Shown: in pieces, positions 33,364 through 45,500 of the stretch
How the letters are laid out: every line of letters starts with the position of its first letter
How positions within the stretch are numbered: the first letter of the stretch is position 1
Position numbers and translations under genes: made by a program
Assembly: GCA_032209605.1 (NCBI GenBank)
Contig: JASFXZ010000055.1
Location: forward strand, 806,001 to 870,000
Source of the DNA: Mactromeris polynyma
Taxonomy: Eukaryota; Mollusca; Bivalvia; Venerida; Mactridae
Reading direction: 5' to 3'
DNA: 64,000 nt
Notes under the pieces: generated by a model
The model's input: only the letters and a program-made list of their open reading frames with translations
What the model was told of the DNA's origin: nothing
The model's database searches: none

Positions 33364-33925
33364 GAACATTGTTATTGAGACGTGCCTCAAACATTGGATG
33401 TGTATGAACATTGTTATTGAGACGTGCCTCAAACATTGGATGTGTATGGACATTGTTATTGAGATGTGCCTCAAACATTGGATGTGTATGAACATTGTTA
33501 TTGAGATGTGCCTCAAACATTGGATGTGTATGGACATTGTTATTGAGACGTGCCTCAAACATTGGATGTGTATGAACATTGTTATTGAGACATGCCTCAA
33601 ACATTGGATGTGTATGAACATTGTTATTGAGATGTGCCTCAAACATTGGATGTGTATGGACATTGTTATTGAGACGTGCCTCAAACATTGGATATGTATG
33701 GACATTGTTATTGAGACATGCCTCAAACATTGGATGTGTATGAACATTGTTATTGAGATGTGCCTCTAACATTGTATGTGTATGGACATTGTTATTGAGA
33801 CGTGCCTCAAACATTGCATGTGTATGAACATTGTTATTGAGATGTGCCTCAAACATTGGATGTGTATGAATATTATTATTGAGATGTGCCTCAAGCATTG
33901 GATGTGTATGAATATTATTTGTTGA
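33364..33925. repeat. 42-bp minisatellite, about 13 units
   Basis: Unit 'gaacattgttattgagacgt gcctcaaacattggatgtgt at' with mostly single-base differences. Because 42 is divisible by three, the array is open in several frames on both strands (14-residue repeats such as MNIVIETCLKHWMC). No start context, splice or codon pattern supports translation. Confidence 0.95.
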
Positions 33926-35894
33926 GACATGTTACCTATATTTGACCGTGTCGAGAATTTTACTTAAATATTTGGTAATAAGATAAAGCTATTGTTATAT
34001 CCATTTGTTTTATTTGTGGGAATTGCTGATATAAATTAAAGAATTACGCATGTCCAATTTTTCTTCAACATAATCTACACTTTCTTTATTTGTACATTTG
34101 TTGAATGATCATTGAAATAAGTTCCTCAACATTATATCATTCGTATGAAGTCCAGTTTATGTTAAATTGTATGCTATGTTAAGTAACTGGAGCAGAGTTC
34201 CAAAAGTAATAAATTTAAGAACATTTCTATGTGTTTGCAAATGGAGGCGTATTTTCATTACACTGTGTGTTAGGTTCTTCATGTGTCCATATCACCATTT
34301 CAAGGGATTCCAATGGAAAGTCAACACATTTGTAAATCATAATGCGAAGGTGTATTGTACATAAGAGTCTCTGTACCTCCAAGGTCAAGGTCACTCAACT
34401 TAGACTTGGGGTATTTGTCACTGGTTACGTTGCCTGTTTGTTTTGGCTGTTTGTATTTACCAATCGTTTCACGACCTTTGTTATGTGATCAGAAATGTAT
34501 GCCTAGGATTCTTTTGTACATTATACTCTTACGATTGGATTCAATTTTGCTAGAAATCTAAATGAGCCTGTATATGCTTTATCATAATTTGTTGAAGTAT
34601 ATACTTTGTTTAATGAAACTGTACAGAATATATTTACTTTATTGGTATGGTTTGTTTGTTCATTTATACTTCCTCTACAACATATATGCTCTGACTGTAG
34701 GCCGTACTGAAATAACTCCTTGGTGATTTGGCCATGTACAGGTCCTGATTTGCATAAAACTTGAGATATTACTCAAGTCAGTTGTTGTATTTCTTATATA
34801 ATAAAAACTATACATCAAACACTCTTGCTTTTGCTATAACTAGACTACCGATAGAGCTACTAGTATGTCTAAATATAATTATATCAATCGAAATATACAA
34901 TCTTGAAAAAATTAGTACGAGACATTTCTTTTGAGATCGTATGTGAAAGTATGCCATGGTTAGGTAACCTGTCTATTATTTCTTCTGTTTGTGTATGCAA
35001 TTTCTGCTTGTTAGAATCTTACTTTATTACCATCATTGTACAATATCAGCTGTACTATAGGTTAGGAATAATATACACTGCCATACCTTGAGCCAAGGTT
35101 ATCAGAATTGGGAATTGTCCCATGCTCCAATCTCATCATTCTCATCTTTCTTCAACACACAGTGCAAGGTCTACAGAGCTGCCCTCTTCAATGACCCCTC
35201 CTCAACATAATTGTATTCAATATTCTGATTGTAAAAACTTCCTACCAATTCAATCCCTCTTTAGCAAAAACCTCTCAACAACAGCCTAAATGTGCATGTC
35301 CTGAAGGTTATTGCTATGGAGAGGTTGCCCTGTATTACCAATGTGTTTGGTTGTGTCATATTCAGATATGAATATTATCAGTGTATCTAATAGATTGAAA
35401 GGGTAACTTATCTGTCATGTTTATGTTCATGCATACAGACTAGTACTGCTGTCCCCCAAAGTTGGTCTTAATATTGAGGTTTTACTGTACAATACATACT
35501 ATTGACTTGTTTGATAAAATATCGGTGAGTCGATACAAAACTTTGTGTCGGAAAGGTTACCTGAAAATAATGATCGGTATGTATCAATAATCAAAGCGAA
35601 GAAAGACTGAGGCGCCCTAGATGTTAAACCCGTTGAGAGCGACACCAATGTTTTTTCGTTTCTCAATCTGACTTTGTCTGCTTGTCATCCAGTTCCAAAC
35701 CCGGAATTGTTCACAATACGCTGAATAGGGTAGTGTCCGCATACTAGTAGTGTCGGCAAACTGTTCATGTCTGTCAAACAGATACCCAGGCATTTGTTTG
35801 ATCACGAGTTTAGCCGAAAAAGATATACGTTTCCATAAACCCTTACTTTATTTATTTGATGAGGTTTTAGGTAGGGTTTCAACATTTTTTTAGT

Positions 35895-36058
35895 CATATA
35901 CAGCGGTCAATTGACCTAACCAGTTCTCCTGGAAGTAATTATCAACCAGTACTGCCAATATTTTATTGTCTGCTAACAATTCAAATTTACCTCCAACTGC
36001 TAAAGCCAGCCCACATAAAGGTCACGACCTCCCTCTCAGCGAGTTACAGAGCAGATTA
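35895..36058 (-). mobile_element. SINE 3' part, minus strand
   Basis: On the minus strand 'ctggttgataattacttcca ggagaactggttaggtcaat' matches the body and tail of the SINE at 18,492 ('ttggttaataattaattcca ggaaaactggttaagtcaac'). Confidence 0.6.
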
Positions 36059-36894
36059 GTTTGCATGTGTAAATAGTTTATCTGTTTTATAACATACATA
36101 CTGTCACTATCAGTCTCCTATTTAATTTATAAAATGAACATATACATATAATTTAAATAAATATTTTAAATATGGTTGAATATTTAGCTACAATATTATA
36201 TACCAAACACTTCTATAAAGATTCAAAAATATCAGATTGTTTCTGTATAAACACACATGTGGTTCTGTTTACTAGATATTATGTTTCAGTATTATCATCC
36301 ATCTGTCAGATAAGCCCAGCCTACTCTCTATATATGCTTAATGGCTTTACTACCGCTGTATCAGCAAGGTAGAACACTTGTTTCCGATAAAATAGTCCTC
36401 CCTCAATTCATCGATTTCTCTTTTTACGTTAACAGAAACTGCTCTTACCAAAGAAATGTTAACCACAAACACTTAAACAATAATTCAACAATAATTCTTG
36501 AACCAGATATTTCACTTTAAAATAAAATTCTCACGATGGATTCGGAACGAAGATCAATTTTATCATACGAACAATTTGCAAATTTATCAAAATCGAAGGA
36601 AAGTAGAACGGCGGTTTGTGATGTCACGATCAATTCGACATGTTGATTTGTCGTATTGGTCCTATGCAAATCATGCGTAGTGATACAAAAAGTGGTATCA
36701 AATGTGTCTAACTCTGCCATGGCTGTTACCAAAATTACGGTTACTAAAGACATGGGGCTAACGCCCCAGTCTAAAAACCAAACATTTAGTCATACATAAT
36801 ATTATGTATATACATTTATTTATTATTTTCTTTATAGTTGGCTTAGCACAATGTCGAAATATGTTGCTTTACAAGCTATCCCTCTTCACATTTA

Positions 36895-37121
36895 CAGGGC
36901 ACAATCTCTCAAAACATCTCAAATAGAAATCTCAGCTAAATATGAGATTTTGCTCAAATCATTTTGGATCTGTTGAAACTTTTCTGCACAATCATCTCAT
37001 CTTTTTTGTGTTGTAATATCTATGTTGAGTCTGGTCTAAGATGAGAAAAATCTCAACAATTTGAGATAATATTGGACCTGAGATTTAGCTCAGATTGAGA
37101 TGCTCGGGAGATCGGGGCCTG
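36895..37121. mobile_element. MITE-like element, CAGGGCACAATCTC / GAGATCGGGGCCTG
   Basis: Inverted ends enclose 'atctcaaatagaaatctcag' and 'ctgagatttagctcagattg'. Same family as 32,182-32,440. Confidence 0.7.
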
Positions 37122-37330
37122 GTCTATTGAAACACATGACAAGTACTGTTATGTCAGTTTACATGAAATGGACATGTGATACTGCTGGTCTTGATATCTT
37201 GGTATCCTATAAATTCAAATAGCGTCGGTATTTACATTTTCACCATTTTGGCCTTACACTGGCATATTGATGTAGATGATACAAATCAAATTATTGAATA
37301 ATACAGATAAGCGCTGCTATGAGATTTACA

Positions 37331-37520
37331 ACTTCTTCTGTAAAGGACGTCATTTCAAGAAAACGCAACATGACTGTGATGTCACTATGTGCAAGCAGCA
37401 AACAACATTTACTCCGTCACTTTGTTGTCATATTGCCATATGGGGCAAATATTGATTACTGTCAGTACATAGTGACGTCACATGTGACGTTTTCTGGAAA
37501 TGACATCACTTAAAGAAGAG
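37331..37520. mobile_element. Fold-back MITE with tgacgtca-like arms
   Basis: 'acgtcatttcaagaaaacgc' and 'tgtgatgtcactatgt' at the left pair with 'acatagtgacgtcacatgtg acgttttctggaaatgacat' at the right, giving a 190-bp near-palindrome. An apparent 64-residue ORF is a by-product. Confidence 0.75.
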
Positions 37521-37710
37521 GTTGGAAATCAGATGTTAATTACATGTACTCAAGTACAAAAAATAAATCCAAGCACAATGTATTTTTACCATTATCTGAA
37601 CAGAACTGCATGCAAAATGTGTGTTCATAATGCGCGAAGTTGAGTCACAATTATCGTATTTGGTCGAAAAATAAAAGCTAAACCATGTATAAACGCTAGT
37701 CATTCAACCA

Positions 37711-38044
37711 ATAGATAGTTCCCACATTTACAATTTCTACCTCCCTTGTTCTGAATAGTCAGCCATATTGATAGGCAAATTTCCTTCAAGTTTATAGGGA
37801 ATATAATGTAAACGATGATAAAGTAATCAGATATAAAAATTATCTTATTTATTATACTCATGAGGGCATTTAGCTCAGAAAGTTGAAGAAAAAGAAGTTG
37901 TCACATGCAAATTCTCTTGGTATTTTCTCAATTATGGCATTTTTGGGAATTACTCCTATGAGAGCTTGATCAGTTTTGCCTATCAAAATGGCCGATGATT
38001 AAGAACGAGGGAAGTAAATATTGTAGATGTGGGAACTATCTATA
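37711..38044. mobile_element. MITE with ATAGATAGTTCCCACA tips
   Basis: 'atagatagttcccacattta caatttctacctccc' at the left is inverted at the right as 'gggaagtaaatattgtagat gtgggaactatctat'; the next 30 bp also pair. About 334 bp, no ORF. Confidence 0.8.
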
Positions 38045-38410
38045 TAAAGGCTTTGTTATTGTTTGCTAATTTTGAAGTCAGTAACGTGACCTGACAGCTA
38101 CATTCAAATGTTAAACTAACATCACTGTCAAAAACAAATCTTGAATTGTAATACATAAAATAATGCTTTATTACACTGACATTCATTACAACGGCCTTTT
38201 TGTTTAACAACACAGATAGTGTGAATGTAATCTGCACATTGTGTCATTGGTTAAATACAATTAAGGACATATTCAATACAACAACATAAATCAAGGGAAC
38301 AACATGGTTGTGATAACGAGCGTCGACTGTAGACACTTTCATGGGTTTTGATGCTAATAGTTCAGCATAAACAATTATACTCTAGTCAGTAATGCAGAAC
38401 CAAATGACTT

Positions 38411-38757
38411 AAATCTATACTTATCACCATTAAAAATGCAACTGTTTACAGGATCCTACTGACATCTATACTTCTCACCATTAAAAATGCAACTGTTTAC
38501 AGGATCCTACTGACATATATACTTCTCACCATTAAAAATGCAACTGTTTACAGGATCCTACTGAAATCTATACTTCTCACCATTAAAAATGCAACTGTTT
38601 ACAGGATCCTAATGAAATATATACTTATCACCATGAAAAATGCAACTGTTAACTGGATCCTACTGAAATCTATACTTCTCACCAAAAATGCAACTGTTTA
38701 CAGGATCCTACTAAAATATATACTTATCACCATTAAAAATGCAACTGTTTACAGGAT
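38411..38757. repeat. 51-bp minisatellite at the copy 2 boundary, about 7 units
   Basis: Unit 'catctatacttctcaccatt aaaaatgcaactgtttacag gatcctactga'. The last unit breaks off in 'acaggat' exactly where similarity to copy 1 begins. The window start 'caactgtttc' looks like the end of the same array at copy 1. Confidence 0.9.
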
Positions 38758-39346
38758 AATGCTTCATTTGTATGTGGTGTTAAAAGCTACCAACTGTTAC
38801 CTATGTTTAAAATATTGTTCAAAATGTATTAAAACTATGGACCAATAATTCATATTTCTTGATTGAATAAGTTTAGTAAATTATGTTAGTGAAGTTAGTG
38901 TCATGTTTTGAAGCTGACAATATTTGTTTGCGTTTTTAATAGCTTTAAGTAAATTAGCATGAGTTATATCTTACTGATTTGCTATATTTAGTTTCTGCTG
39001 TCATCATGTTGATTAAAGAAAAGGACTGATAATGTACATAATTGATATATTCGGCATAATTATTGCTCGCCCATATGGGATATCCCGGTGGCGAGGGTAA
39101 ATAAACTCAATTCCACTATTTATTGTGTACCGTATAAAGAACAGGATCTGGTTAATTTGTTCTGACTATAATATAATATCTTATATAACATTTATATAAC
39201 ATGAGTGAATAGCTGGTGCGTTTATCGCATTTATTTAGAAAAGTATGACACATTATGATATATGGTTTAACAGTTATATGTATATCGGGTAATATAAAAG
39301 TAAACTATAGATGTACCAATACTGTTCACTCCTGCAGACGATTTTA

Positions 39347-39564
39347 TCATGGAACGTGTAGCACTTTTGCAGCGGCCATGTCAATAAATTGCTTCCCTTT
39401 TTTCTTGAAAGACCAGCATTTCGTGAGGATGTCTTCATAAAATACGCCCAGTGGCCTATTAACAAGCAGTACTCTTTTGCTGTTTATGCTGAAGAACCCA
39501 TAATCCATTCCAGTTTGACTACTTCGGTTTTTAATAAATGAAACATTTCTTGACATTAGCTGAT
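39347..39564 (-). CDS. ITIH-like: ITIH copy 2 exon 16 with stop
   Basis: '[20 protein letters not shown]', later '[20 protein letters not shown]', ending 'AAAKVLHVP' and stop. Two residues longer than copy 1. The AATAAA that overlaps the stop in copy 1 is lost here; another lies near 39,117-39,122. Confidence 0.85.
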
Positions 39565-42500
39565 CTGTTGAATATAAAAAATTGTATTGCTTAGTTGTAT
39601 GAACATGTAATGTTGGGGCATTCTGGAATGTAAGGACCGAGTCAATAACATTTTATATCTAAGCTCATCATTTTTGTGTCTAAATTTTCTGGATTTAATT
39701 CTGGTAACTTTTGAAATCGATTATACTGTACAGTGAAACCTCATTAATAAGACTGTGGTTTTCTTATTATAGAGATGGTCTTTAAGTGAGGTTTAACTGT
39801 ATTTGATCTGCGACGTAATTAATCTAAATATTTACTGTTACATATCACACATTTTACAGTAAGTTAAGCATTAACATCGGGTCCCAAGCTTTCTGCAAGA
39901 ACGTGATGGCATTAGTCAGGTGTGCGGATTTAGATGTCCGAGAGTTTAGCAAAGGGTTGTCCATATCTAGTCCTAGATCAAGATGGGGTCCCAGATTCAA
40001 GGGCCTAACTGTTTTTGTTCAAAATTAGCATATTTACATTACAAGAAAACGCATTGGGACTCTAAAAGCTGACTTAGATCTGCTGCCTAACCCGGAGCTG
40101 ACCCCCATGACTTAAATTGCTGGATCCGTGTTTGTCACAGACCGAAATCATTTGTATAATTTTGAACGAGGGCCACTGAAGGATAATTCCTGTGATGTTT
40201 GGTCAAAATCTATTAAGTAATTCGGATATGTCATTTACAGTTTCTACTATATAAATATATAATCAAGGCTCTGCCCACTCGCAACCAGAAAGATTTATGC
40301 AATTTTGAAAGAGGCCCATCCAAGAAGCATTCTAGTGAATTTGCACAAAAACTATTCAGTGTTTAGGAGAAGTTATTGCGGACGATGTTGACAGATTTCA
40401 GATGATGACCCCTCCTTGCCAGAGTCCAATTTCATGATTTTCTGAAAACTTGTAAGGTAAATTTGGCCCTAGTTCATGACCATTCTCGTAATGTCTAACC
40501 AAATGAAATAACAATGTGTAAAAACTTACCTAATACTCCAACACCAGAGAAAAAACTGTTAGCAAGTACATCTACAATCAGACCCAGTTCACGCCTGTTT
40601 AAAATCATAACAGTCAGGCTGATATCGGGCGTAGATATAACCATATGTCGTTGGGCGAGTGATGGATTGAATCCAGTGATCCAGAGACTATGACGATTAG
40701 GTCTCGTCTTGGACAGGATGGTTTGTCTGCAAATATATTTTAGTACTCATCAAAAGTAATCCCACCACTGAGCAACGGATCTGAGGTTATAAATCTTGTA
40801 ATTGGAGACCAGTCTCAAAACTCTTGATTGATTGGAAGCTTATGATCACTGTCAAACGATTTACCAAAGACAAGGCCACATACTTAAAATGGTTTTCAGT
40901 ATCCACGGGCTCATGATGAACATTCTATGTCGTTATTAACATAATACAATGTGTTACTAAGTCAATGGCCATAACTTTGCAATTACTGGGGACAGCCAAA
41001 CATGAAACCACAACTTCATATGCTGGTGAACATTCCTGTAAAGTTTAATGACTCCGGCTCATATTGTTTTAGAGATATGAGTTACACAAGACTTTGTGAC
41101 GGACGGACGGACGGACGGACGGACGGACGGACGGACGGACGGACGGACGGACGGACGGACGGACGGACGGACGGACGGACGGACGGACGGACGGACGGAC
41201 GGACGGACGGACGGACGGACGGACGGACGGACAAGGGCAAATCTATATGCCCACCTTTTCAGAGGGGGGGGCATAATCAGTGGTAACACGAATCTAAAGT
41301 GAAATTCGCGAATTTGAGTTATTAGGTAACATAATAAGTGGTCAACTAGATAAAATTCGTGTTACCACTTAAATCTACTGTAACAAATCATAAAAAGGTA
41401 AGAGGTGACAGTTCTGGGCACTTTCAAGCCTGTTTCTAGTTTTATGATATTTATCTTACCGAAAATGTATCACGAATATTAACTAGGTAGCTAGATAACA
41501 CGAAACAATTCGCGAACGCTATCATGCTAACTGGTGGCAGTAATATGCCACCATATTATGTCAATCACATAAACAAGCACGTCCAGTTGCTACATACCAT
41601 ATATGTATGGCTACAATGGCTTTCTTACGCAATTCATTTCCGCCATGGAAATATAGGGTTTTATTGATGTACTGAGCATATTGCTGCACTGCTTCTGTTT
41701 TGACCAGTACACATATTAATAAGTACTCTTTATGCGTCAATATTCAAGTACATTATCCATATTTACTTACCTCGTTATTGTAGCACGAGTTGTATTTGAA
41801 ATCAGTATGACCTCTTTTACTCTAGATTGTTTAACCCTTCGTTTTCCTCCTTCTAACTTCATCTCTACTCGTATGTCTGGAATTGGTACAATAGAACACA
41901 TGTTATGCATTTTGTTTATCTGAAATAATACATCGTCCCATACAGATGGGTGTGATTACATGATACGTTGGTACCACATCATCTAGTATGTTATCTATAC
42001 ATTATGAAAACTGTCCAGTACGAAGCACCTTTCATGTATAAATAGTTGAGGTCCTTTCGATGTGAACTAGGTGATTTTTATGAACATTATTTGAATTCAC
42101 TGCAATATCCGTTTCTTATTGTGTCTCCTATCAATTTGATAGTAAAACATATGTATACTGGTCAGAGTGTAAGTAATTCAAAATTCCCTTGGTAAAACTC
42201 CCATTCACTAAACGTTGCCTAGTGTTCAAAACTCTCTCAACAGAACTAGAGGGGTATTCATCAAAATAGAGGACTGTTCAAAATCCCCTTCATAATATAA
42301 AAAAGTGCAGTCAAAATTCTTTCGTATTTTGGCATAACTATTTAAAAATATCATATAATGACTACATACATTAAAATGAGAAATTGTTCTACCATATACT
42401 TATTTATTTATGTTATGAAATATCATGGTTCTTACATACACATATTTAAAGCAATGTCATGAGTGCAAACATTAAAGGCATTGATGTCATTCATTGTTTA

Positions 42501-45500
42501 AATTTTCCTTTGTTTTGCTGATTTTATCACAGCCGAAATGATCACTTATTATCTGGGACCAATTTATATACAGTAAAACCTCAATAATAAGACCACCTTT
42601 GAGACCCTTGAATATTGGTCTTAATATTAAGGTTGAATATAGAGCAAAAACAGTGAAAATTGACTTGAAAATTGTGGTCTTAATTTTGAGGTGGTCTTAT
42701 TATTGAGGTGGTCTTATACTTGAGGTGGTCTTTGGGTGCGGTTTTACTGTACTTAAAGTTCTTATGTAGGCAAACATACAAAATTATTCAATAAAAGTTG
42801 TGTACTGTTTTCACTTGTTTTTAAAGTACAGTCAGACCTCGTTCTTCGAAATCATCGAGTCCAAACTTTTATTGCGAATAGTACAATGTTTCGAATAGCC
42901 GATATCAATTCGATATGCACATGAAGGTACATCAGGACCTGATATTATTTTGATACTGAGTATTTGGATAGAGGGTTGTCGGATAAACGAGGCTCGAATG
43001 TATATTTATTGCGTCAGTACACAGCACTTAAGGGGACTAGTGTGAAAACCATCATTAAAACATCAATAGTTTGTTTTCAATTCTGTCGTGCGTATTATGT
43101 TCACCTGACCATTTTGAGTCAAGGGGATTTTGAAGCTAACTCGCTATGTCATATATAGAGAATCTTTACTACACAAGTGATCAGAGACAATGAACGCAAT
43201 TTTCACAGGTATGCAACTACTGATATAGTTCAATACATAATATAGACGTAAATTCGATTGCTTGTGATTTCTGTTTCATCTTTCGAAATTTCATTACTAG
43301 ATGAAAAAATGAGTACTAACGTGATTGAAAATTGGATATTCAGAATAAATCTATATTGCATGTAACTTTTGTTAAAGTATTAATTGTTGACAAGACACGG
43401 ACATACTGCATTTACAAGATGTTCATTTACTAACGGAGAGTAAAAAGTATATTGTCCATTTCTCAACATAAACTACTGTCAATTCAAAATTTGTTGAGAA
43501 TAGCATTTTTTTGTGTTCACTATGTCTATTGGTCAATGTTTTCATTGGCTGACCTTTTGTAGAAATGGCATAATTTTTGCACTCACTATTATAAACCTGG
43601 ACGCAAAAGCTGGGGAAGACAAAATGACAAATATTCTACATGAATGCGCCAAAATCTGCAGAACATTTCGTTATTCATTTAAAATCAAACCATACACTTA
43701 AGAACTTCATGGCGCACTTCAACGAAATTGCAAGCTGTAAAATGTTGAAAGTCTGTAATTTAGAGACAGGTGATGAACTTCATTTGGCCTACCTTTGTTG
43801 GAATTTTCATAAAGTAAATAAACACCAGTTGGATGCTTTCGGCTTGTCATCATTTTCAAACATAATGGTGGCGCAACATTGATAATAAGTGGAAATATGA
43901 ACTCTGAAAACAAATATATAATGTATTATAATAAATGATAACTTAACACGGTAATCACCATAGTAGATTGTCACGAGTTCTCTCCCTTACTATCATATAT
44001 ATACATATACTATGGAAGGGATAAAGGGAAAGAACTTGTGACCATACCCTGTGGTAATTACTATACTTTACTGACAATTTAACCACATTCATCACTTAAA
44101 AAGTAACTTGCCACATTTTATTAAATAATGAATACATGTAACATACCCAAACTAACACGTCCGAATGCCTTCACTAGTCAAATATATAAGCTTCCATCAA
44201 AAAGGCCAGTTTTAAATTTGATGTTTCTCGCTTTTGTCATAATATTATTCAGATAAAGATATTTACTGTAAAGTCGATATTTTAAAGACTTTTTCAAAGA
44301 GAGCACAACCTATGGGGTTTCACATCCTAACCGATATTGAGATGTTGTTGCTCTATAGAGAATTATACTACGGGAAAGTAAATATTGGTTGTTGAGAAGA
44401 GGTTGTTGCTCAAGAGAGGACCGCTCTAGAGAGGTTGCGCTTTGTTCAACATTATTACGATCTCTTATCAGCATTTCTGCAAATCAAGCGGACGACATTC
44501 TTATAAAATGTTAATTATATACATACAATGCATTTAAGTATTTCTATGTTCAGTCGTTCTACTACATCACAATGCAATCTAACGCCTGGATGAATAATGT
44601 TTACCTTTGTTCTGCGATTTGCGTTTTGGTTTCTTCTTTGACTTGACAAAACGATTTCTCATTGGAGTATCCATGGAACCTTAAAAAGGCAAACAAGAGA
44701 AAGTTGATGCAAGGCATCAAAGTCGCTGGAAAAATATTTAGCAAAATAATTATTGTGAAATATTTGAAGGGTATATAGAGAAGAAATTAAAAAAGTGACG
44801 TAATAAAACAAATTCTTTTTTGCAAATATTGAACATGTGTCAATGCTTTATTTTCAAAATCCAATAAGCCTTGCAGCCCATCAGGACAACATATTTACAA
44901 ATATATACAATCATATGTAAACATATGCGGAGAAGATTATGTTATTACTTATAACAATGTAACATACATATAATTACAATTCAAACAATCATATTGAACA
45001 TGCAATAATACTGTGTAAGAAATGCACATATAAATTATTTATGTAAATAAGAACAAAGGGCAAAATCACCTTTTTCTTTCGAAAAATGTCAAAACAGCTT
45101 TTAATAAAAAACAATTGCGCATAAGATGAAAAGACATTTAAAATTATATTCTCTTCATTTTATGCTAAGGCACCTCTGTCTCAGTATTACAGATGGTGTT
45201 AAATTGTAAATATAACAGTCAGACTAACCTATATATATATGTCTTTCTATACATCTGTTTCAGACAATAATACACAAAATAACCCGAATTGATAGATCCT
45301 AAAGAAATATTACACTACTTCACAGAGGTGCCCCATCATAAGCATTGAATGTCTATTTACAAAAATATTACCACAAGTAACGAAAATGTTATTGAGGGTT
45401 TGTCCAAATCGGTGGTAAACCACTGCATTAACAGCTTCTAACAACCGAAGAGAAAAACAAATATTGTTAAAGTGACGCACGGAATAAGAAATTACCGATT

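Larger units (their letters stand above)
33926..38410. other. Non-coding spacer before copy 2
   Basis: No coding exon recognised. It holds partial MITE ends (about 35,458-35,491, 'cttaatattgaggttttactgta'), a minus-strand SINE tail (35,895-36,058) and three inverted-repeat elements listed separately. 33,926-35,440 and 36,059-36,890 show nothing I can name. Confidence 0.45.

Noticed and set aside
33251..33898. Long minus-strand ORF of 14-residue repeats (215 aa) and two companions in the same region
   Set aside because: Product of the 42-bp minisatellite, which is open in several frames on both strands; no splice, start context or domain support.
38411..38757. CRISPR-like direct repeats (also 33,364-33,925 and 27,303-27,437)
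   Set aside because: The repeats are contiguous with no unique spacers, and the context is a eukaryotic nuclear genome.
41002..41302. ORFs of repeated GRTD or VRPS residues
   Set aside because: They are translations of the (GGAC)n microsatellite.
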